This document shows positions 6,249-10,479 of a stretch of DNA of 10,479 nucleotides, in pieces. Below the pieces are notes generated by a model. That model saw nothing but the letters and a program-made list of their open reading frames with translations, had not been told where the DNA came from and did not search any database. The stretch is taken from contig JANXRR010000330.1 in the NCBI GenBank assembly GCA_025356795.1, forward strand, positions 1 through 10,479, given 5' to 3'. Every line of letters begins with the position of its first letter. The stretch's first letter is position 1. The position numbers were made by a program, and so were the translations under genes. This DNA is from Bacteroidia bacterium (GTDB lineage Bacteria > Bacteroidota > Bacteroidia > Cytophagales > Cyclobacteriaceae).

Positions 6249-7550
6249 ATGATGGTAACAATCATTGATATCGAAGTAAAAGATATTCGTTTCCCTACGA
6301 GCCGAACTATGGACGGCTCAGATGCGATGAATCCTGACCCCGATTATTCGGCAGCATACGTTATTCTAAAAACAGACCATCCGCTTGGACTAAGTGGGCA
6401 CGGGTTAACTTTCACAATTGGCAGAGGTAATGAGTTATGCACTGCTGCAATTCAATCACTTAGTTATCTGATAAAAGGAAAAACATTAGAATCATTTACT
6501 CAAAATATGGGTGTGTTTTGGAAAATGATAACGGGTGATAGTCAACTGCGATGGCTCGGCCCAGAGAAAGGAGTTATTCACTTGGCAACTGGCGCCATTG
6601 TTAATGCCGTATGGGATTTATATGCTAAAGTAGAAGACAAACCGCTGTGGAGATTATTAGCAGAAATGAGCCCCGAGCAGCTTGTTTCATGTATTGATTT
6701 CACTTACATAACCGATGCCATTACACCTCAAGAGGCAACTCTGCTCCTTAAAAATTTAGAACCCACAAAACAACAACGGATAGACTATTTAGTGAGCCAA
6801 GGCTATCCTGCTTACACCACATCTGCTGGATGGCTAGGTTACTCTGATGAAAAAATCAGGAGACTTTGCAGACAAGCAAAAGCAGACGGATGGACTCATA
6901 TAAAGATGAAAGTTGGTTCCGATCTTAAAGACGATGTACGAAGGGCATCCATCATTAGGGATGAAATTGGAAGCGAATTAAAATTAATGATGGACGCTAA
7001 CCAAAAGTGGGATGTAGTTGAAGCCATTGAAAACATGAAGGTATTAGAACGGTTCAATCCTTGGTGGATTGAAGAGCCTACGAGCCCTGATGATGTATTA
7101 GGTCACGCTACCATTGCGAAAGCCATTGCGCCAATTAAAGTTGCCACGGGCGAGCATTGTCAAAATAGGGTAATGTTTAAACAACTTATGCAAGCTAATG
7201 CTATTTCATTCTGCCAAATTGATAGTTGTAGAGTAGGTGGTGTAAATGAGAACCTTGCCATTATGTTGATGGCTGCCAAGTTTAATATTCCTGTATGTCC
7301 TCATGCAGGTGGTGTGGGCCTGTGCGAACATGTTCAGCACTTATCCATGCTAGACTACATTGCCATCAGTGGATCGCTTGAAAATAGAATTATTGAATAT
7401 GTTGACCATTTGCATGAGCATTTTGTAAATCCAGTGCTGATAAAGCGTGGTGCTTATATGCCACCTGATAAGGCTGGGTTTAGTATAGAAATGAAAAAGC
7501 AAACGATAAGTGAATATGAATTTCCTACCGGAAAAATATGGAAAGCCTAA
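6249..7550 (+). CDS. fucD: L-fuconate dehydratase (enolase superfamily)
   Basis: This 433-residue enzyme removes water from L-fuconate to give 2-keto-3-deoxy-L-fuconate, step 3 of the oxidative L-fucose pathway. It belongs to the mandelate-racemase-like branch of the enolase superfamily. Counting from the first Met, the catalytic KxK is Lys219/Lys221 (IKMKVG), the Mg ligands are Asp249 (MMDANQKWD), Glu275 (WWIEEPTSPDD) and Glu302 (ATGEHCQNR), and the general acid is His352 (CPHAGGVGL). The N-terminal block RFPTSRTMDGSDAMNPDPDY is a signature of L-fuconate dehydratases, including eukaryotic ENOSF1. From the second Met (6252) the numbers become 218/220/248/274/301/351, identical to those I recall for the characterised Xanthomonas campestris enzyme, so 6252 is an equally good start. 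The length is normal for the family. It lies 3 bases after the thioredoxin gene and 12 before the SDR gene. Confidence 0.95.
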   Translation: MMVTIIDIEVKDIRFPTSRTMDGSDAMNPDPDYSAAYVILKTDHPLGLSGHGLTFTIGRGNELCTAAIQSLSYLIKGKTLESFTQNMGVFWKMITGDSQLRWLGPEKGVIHLATGAIVNAVWDLYAKVEDKPLWRLLAEMSPEQLVSCIDFTYITDAITPQEATLLLKNLEPTKQQRIDYLVSQGYPAYTTSAGWLGYSDEKIRRLCRQAKADGWTHIKMKVGSDLKDDVRRASIIRDEIGSELKLMMDANQKWDVVEAIENMKVLERFNPWWIEEPTSPDDVLGHATIAKAIAPIKVATGEHCQNRVMFKQLMQANAISFCQIDSCRVGGVNENLAIMLMAAKFNIPVCPHAGGVGLCEHVQHLSMLDYIAISGSLENRIIEYVDHLHEHFVNPVLIKRGAYMPPDKAGFSIEMKKQTISEYEFPTGKIWKA

Positions 7551-7562
7551 ATTAATAAAGAA

Positions 7563-8342
7563 ATGATTTTTGACTATACCAATAAAGTGGCTGTTGTAAC
7601 CGGTGGAGGAAGTGGCATTGGAAGAGCCATTGCCGAATGCTTTGCAAAACAAGGCGCTCTTCTTGCAATTGTAGATCTGAATAGTGAAGCCACAAAAGAA
7701 GTAATTAAATCTATTGAAACAGCGGGGGGAGTTGCGTATGCTTTTTTCTGCAATGTGGCGCATCAACAAGAAGTACTTGATACCTTCCAATCAATTATTA
7801 CTAAGCTTGGAAGAATTGATATCCTGGTCAACAGTGCGGGCATTGCTAACGTAGCGAAACTAGATACAACAAGCGAAGAAGATTTTGATAAGATCATGAA
7901 TGTAAATGTGAAAGGAACGTACAACGCTATGTATGCTTCAATACAACAAATGAAAAAACAGCAGGCAGGTGTTATCTTGAATGTGGCTTCTATTGCCTCT
8001 AGCGTTGGCTTGCCCGATCGCTTTGCATATAGCATGAGCAAAGGGGCCGTTGTAGGTATGACATTATCAGTAGCAAAGGATTACTTAAAAGATGGAATCC
8101 GCTGCAACTGCATCTCCCCTGCCCGTGTTCATACTCCTTTTGTAGATGGCTTCATCAAAAATAATTATCCTGGCAAGGAGGTAGAAATGTTCGACAAGCT
8201 TTCCAAAACTCAACCTATTGGCCGCATGGCCAAACCAATAGAAATAGCGTACTTGGCATTATATCTTTGTTCAGACGAAGCATCATTTATAACTGGTAAT
8301 GACTATCCTATTGATGGTGGATTTATAAAACTTAACAATTAA
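7563..8342 (+). CDS. SDR dehydrogenase, probable 2-keto-3-deoxy-L-fuconate dehydrogenase
   Basis: This encodes 259 residues, a classical short-chain dehydrogenase. The cofactor motif TGGGSGIG is at 13-20, and Asp38 (AIVDLN) ends the second beta-strand, which favours NAD(H). NSAG and NVNVKGTY are the usual structural motifs. The catalytic residues are Ser143 (NVASIAS), Tyr156 and Lys160 (YSMSK). Placed between L-fuconate dehydratase and an FAH-family diketo acid hydrolase, it most likely oxidises 2-keto-3-deoxy-L-fuconate at C4 to 2,4-diketo-3-deoxy-L-fuconate. SDR substrates cannot be read from sequence alone, so this rests on the neighbours. It could in principle exchange roles with the second SDR at 10029, but that one carries a motif typical of L-fucose dehydrogenases. 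The gaps are 12 bases upstream and 10 downstream. The ATG at 7563 follows an A-rich leader. Confidence 0.85.
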   Translation: MIFDYTNKVAVVTGGGSGIGRAIAECFAKQGALLAIVDLNSEATKEVIKSIETAGGVAYAFFCNVAHQQEVLDTFQSIITKLGRIDILVNSAGIANVAKLDTTSEEDFDKIMNVNVKGTYNAMYASIQQMKKQQAGVILNVASIASSVGLPDRFAYSMSKGAVVGMTLSVAKDYLKDGIRCNCISPARVHTPFVDGFIKNNYPGKEVEMFDKLSKTQPIGRMAKPIEIAYLALYLCSDEASFITGNDYPIDGGFIKLNN

Positions 8343-8352
8343 AATAAATTAA

Positions 8353-9201
8353 ATGAAACTATTTAGGTTTGGCGAAGTTGCTAAAGAAAAACAAGGGGTT
8401 TTAATAAACAATGTGATGCTAGATGCATCGGCATTTGGTGAAGATTGGGGAGAAACTTTTTTTGAAACTAATGGCATTGCTCGTTTACAAACTTGGTTGA
8501 ATAAAAATGAGAATACCCTTCAACCCATACCTGAGCAAGTAAGAATTGGTACACCCTTTACCAGGCCATCCAAAATAATTTGTGTTGGCTTGAATTACCT
8601 TGATCATGCAAAAGAGACAGGCTTACAAGTTCCCGCAGAGCCGATCATCTTTTTTAAATCCACCACAGCGTTGGTAGGCCCAAATGATCAACTCATCATT
8701 CCAAAGAAGAGTGTGAAAACTGACTGGGAAGTTGAACTTGCAGTAGTTATGGGGAAAAAAGCAAGTTATATAGAGGAACGAGATGCGCTGAATTACGTTG
8801 CAGGATTTTGTGTACACAATGACTACAGTGAACGCGAGTTTCAACTGGAACGGGGCGGCCAATGGGCAAAAGGAAAAGGGTGTGACACTTTCGCTCCCAT
8901 GGGGCCTTTTCTTGTTACAAAAGATGAACTGGGTGATCTTAATAATATCGGCCTACACCTATCCGTTAATGGGCAAAAAATGCAAAACGGAACTACTGCT
9001 GACATGGCTTATAAAATTCCTTATCTCATTAGTTATATAAGTCAGTTTATGACGCTGCTTGCTGGCGATGTTATTTCAACAGGAACGCCAGCTGGGGTTG
9101 GTATGGGATTGAAGCCACCCTCCTATTTAAAAGCTGGTGATGTAATTGAACTCAGCATTGATGATATGGGCACTCAAAAGCAAACGGCTGTCAATTATTG
9201 A
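8353..9201 (+). CDS. FAH-family 2,4-diketo-3-deoxy-L-fuconate hydrolase
   Basis: This 282-residue protein belongs to the fumarylacetoacetate hydrolase family (COG0179). The core starts at about residue 70 with KIICVGLNYLDHAKETG, and metal ligands are visible as Glu126 and Glu128 (DWEVELAVV) and Asp157 (HNDYSERE). GQWAKGKGCDTFAPMGP (Lys173/Lys175) and STGTPAGVGMG are the other family blocks. The first 65 residues form the small N-terminal domain seen in this subgroup. In the oxidative fucose pathway this enzyme cleaves the C-C bond of 2,4-diketo-3-deoxy-L-fuconate to pyruvate and L-lactate. The same fold acts on the rhamnose-derived diketo acid (EC 3.7.1.26), so the substrate is taken from the neighbouring L-fuconate dehydratase. 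Its TGA stop overlaps the next gene's ATG by one base (TGATG), indicating translational coupling. Confidence 0.9.
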   Translation: MKLFRFGEVAKEKQGVLINNVMLDASAFGEDWGETFFETNGIARLQTWLNKNENTLQPIPEQVRIGTPFTRPSKIICVGLNYLDHAKETGLQVPAEPIIFFKSTTALVGPNDQLIIPKKSVKTDWEVELAVVMGKKASYIEERDALNYVAGFCVHNDYSEREFQLERGGQWAKGKGCDTFAPMGPFLVTKDELGDLNNIGLHLSVNGQKMQNGTTADMAYKIPYLISYISQFMTLLAGDVISTGTPAGVGMGLKPPSYLKAGDVIELSIDDMGTQKQTAVNY

Positions 9202-10025
9202 TGAGAATCGATGCGCATCAACATTTCTGGAAGTATGACCCAATAAAAGATGATTGGATTACTGATGAGATGAAAGTGATTAAGAATGATTTTCTACCAG
9301 AAAAATTGTATCCACTTCTACAGGAAACTAATTTTCAAGGTTGTGTGGCTGTGCAAGCAAGCCAAGCGATTAGCGAAACTGAATATCTAGTTGCTCTTGC
9401 AAAAGAAAACATATTTATAAAAGGAGTTGTTGGCTGGATCGATTTGCGAGCGGATAACATTAAAGAGCAACTCACTCGCGCGTCTCTTACTAAAATAGTA
9501 AAAGGCTTTAGGCATATTGCGCAAGCTGAGCCTGCTGGGTTTTTGTTAGGTGAAAAGTTCCATCGTGGCATTTCAGAGTTATCGGGTCTAAATTTCACCT
9601 ATGATATTTTAATCCATGAAAACCAATTGTTAGAAGCGTTAGCCTTTACTAAAGATTTTCCTGATCAAAAATTTGTAATGAATCATATTGCAAAGCCCAA
9701 CATAAAAGCTAAAAGCATCGAGCAGTGGAAGAGGGTAATCCAGCAATATGCTCCCTTGGAAAATGTTTATTGTAAACTCTCTGGATTAGTAACTGAGAAC
9801 AATTGGCATCAATGGAAAGAAGAAGAGTTTTATCCTTACATAGATGTTGTGCTGTCTACATTTGGTACCAAGCGAATTATGTATGGCTCTGATTGGCCTG
9901 TTTGTTTGCTGGCAGGATCGTACAAAAATCAACTATCAATTCTAGAGAACTATTTTCAATCGTATTCAGTCAATGAAAAAGATGATATCTTTGGTAACAA
10001 TGCCACGCGGTTTTATACTCTTTAA
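9201..10025 (+). CDS. L-fuconolactonase (amidohydrolase family, COG3618)
   Basis: This encodes 274 residues. It starts MRIDAHQHFWKYDP, with the metal-binding His6 and His8 of the amidohydrolase beta-barrel. Further conserved positions are His139 (ILIHENQL), His162 (FVMNHIAKP) and Asp231 (MYGSDWPVC). The length and motifs match the COG3618 sugar-lactone hydrolases, which include L-fuconolactonase and L-rhamnonolactonase. Here it should hydrolyse L-fucono-lactone made by L-fucose dehydrogenase to L-fuconate, the substrate of the dehydratase two genes upstream. The ATG at 9201 is preferred to the TTG at 9198 because it gives the canonical N-terminus and overlaps the previous stop by one base. 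It ends 3 bases before the next gene. No signal peptide is present, so it acts in the cytoplasm. Confidence 0.9.
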   Translation: MRIDAHQHFWKYDPIKDDWITDEMKVIKNDFLPEKLYPLLQETNFQGCVAVQASQAISETEYLVALAKENIFIKGVVGWIDLRADNIKEQLTRASLTKIVKGFRHIAQAEPAGFLLGEKFHRGISELSGLNFTYDILIHENQLLEALAFTKDFPDQKFVMNHIAKPNIKAKSIEQWKRVIQQYAPLENVYCKLSGLVTENNWHQWKEEEFYPYIDVVLSTFGTKRIMYGSDWPVCLLAGSYKNQLSILENYFQSYSVNEKDDIFGNNATRFYTL

Positions 10026-10028
10026 AAA

Positions 10029-10479
10029 ATGGATCTGCATCTAAAAAGTAAAGTAATAATTGTAACCGGTGGTGCCAAAGGCATAGGCGAATCAATTGTT
10101 CGATTACTTGTAGAAGAAGGTGCCATTGCCATCATTGTTGATAACGATGCAATAGCAGGAAAAAAGTTAGCCTCTGAACTAGGTAACGAAAAGGCATTCG
10201 CACCAATGGATTTAACGTACTCCGAAGAATGTAAAAAAGTGATCGACAAAATTATTAGTCAGTTTGGGAAAATAGATGGGCTGGTAAACAATGCAGGAAA
10301 AAATGATTCAGTAGGTCTTGAAAACGGCACACCAGATAAGTTCATCAAATCACTTAACAACAATGCTTGTCATTACTATTATATGGCTCATTATTGTTTG
10401 CCCCACCTAAAGAAAAGTAAAGGAAGTATAGTAAACATGGGATCAAAGACCTCGCTAACCGGACAAGGCAATACCTCAG
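10029..10479 (+). CDS. SDR dehydrogenase, probable L-fucose dehydrogenase, 3' end missing
   Basis: The frame is open from the ATG at 10029 to the last base, giving the first 150 residues of an expected 250 or so. It is a classical SDR: TGGAKGIG at 13-20, Asp38 (AIIVDND) favouring NAD(H), NNAG at 87-90 and the catalytic Ser139 in VNMGSKTSLTGQGNTS. The catalytic Tyr, normally 13 residues after the Ser, would be residue 152, just beyond the window. The block SSKTxLTGQGNTS is one I associate with bacterial L-fucose dehydrogenases, which oxidise L-fucose to the 1,5-lactone as the first step of the pathway. The gene starts 3 bases after the lactonase stop. Assignment of the first step to this SDR and the fourth to the SDR at 7563 rests on this motif plus context. 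Confidence 0.82.
   Translation, partial: MDLHLKSKVIIVTGGAKGIGESIVRLLVEEGAIAIIVDNDAIAGKKLASELGNEKAFAPMDLTYSEECKKVIDKIISQFGKIDGLVNNAGKNDSVGLENGTPDKFIKSLNNNACHYYYMAHYCLPHLKKSKGSIVNMGSKTSLTGQGNTS

Noticed and set aside
7350..8041. Antisense open frames opposite the fucD and SDR genes
   Set aside because: They are shadows of strongly supported genes, with cysteine/phenylalanine-rich composition and no family features.
10022..10249. Antisense 75-residue open frame at the right end
   Set aside because: The opposite + strand encodes an unmistakable SDR N-terminus running to the window edge.
6249..10479. L-rhamnose (rather than L-fucose) oxidative pathway
   Set aside because: The lactonase and hydrolase families serve both sugars, but the dehydratase carries the L-fuconate dehydratase signature (GSDAMNPDPDY and the full catalytic set), and the last SDR carries the fucose-dehydrogenase-like block. 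A promiscuous role stays possible.

Overview
The window looks like chromosomal DNA of a Bacteroidota bacterium, probably a Cytophagales/Sphingobacteriales-type relative. The sequence is AT-rich. Start codons follow A-rich stretches rather than Shine-Dalgarno sites, the candidate promoters resemble the TTTG / TAnnTTTG pattern of this phylum, and the gene content is typical: exported M1 peptidase, outer-membrane barrel, TlpA-type thioredoxin, many short N-terminal signal peptides. The lineage is an inference from these traits. No rRNA, tRNA, CRISPR array, insertion sequence or phage gene was found, and no gene-free stretch exceeds 300 bases.

Left part (1-3799, + strand): the 3' end of a small charged helical protein resembling Spy/CpxP-like envelope proteins; a predicted outer-membrane beta-barrel protein that must use a non-ATG start; an exported M1-family zinc aminopeptidase; and a small DUF7832-like protein of unknown function. 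Middle (3802-5586, - strand): a large exported TPR/coiled-coil protein of unknown function, converging on the DUF7832-like gene with only 2 bases between the stop codons and a small hairpin across the junction.

Right part (5658-10479, + strand): a tightly packed run of six genes. The first is a membrane-anchored TlpA-like thioredoxin. The next five together encode a complete non-phosphorylative (oxidative) L-fucose pathway. In reaction order: L-fucose dehydrogenase (10029, runs off the window), L-fuconolactonase (9201), L-fuconate dehydratase (6249), 2-keto-3-deoxy-L-fuconate dehydrogenase (7563) and 2,4-diketo-3-deoxy-L-fuconate hydrolase (8353). Expected products are pyruvate and L-lactate plus two reduced nicotinamide cofactors. 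The catalytic residues of every enzyme that can be checked are present. No transporter or regulator of the pathway lies inside the window; they may follow beyond 10479.

The 71-base divergent region (5587-5657) between the TPR gene and the thioredoxin/fucose operon carries three copies of an 8-base half-site (TATCAAAT/ATTTGATA) in alternating orientation, overlapping a plausible promoter. It is the best candidate regulatory site here. The pathway is known biochemistry; I see no convincing undescribed defence or mobile system.
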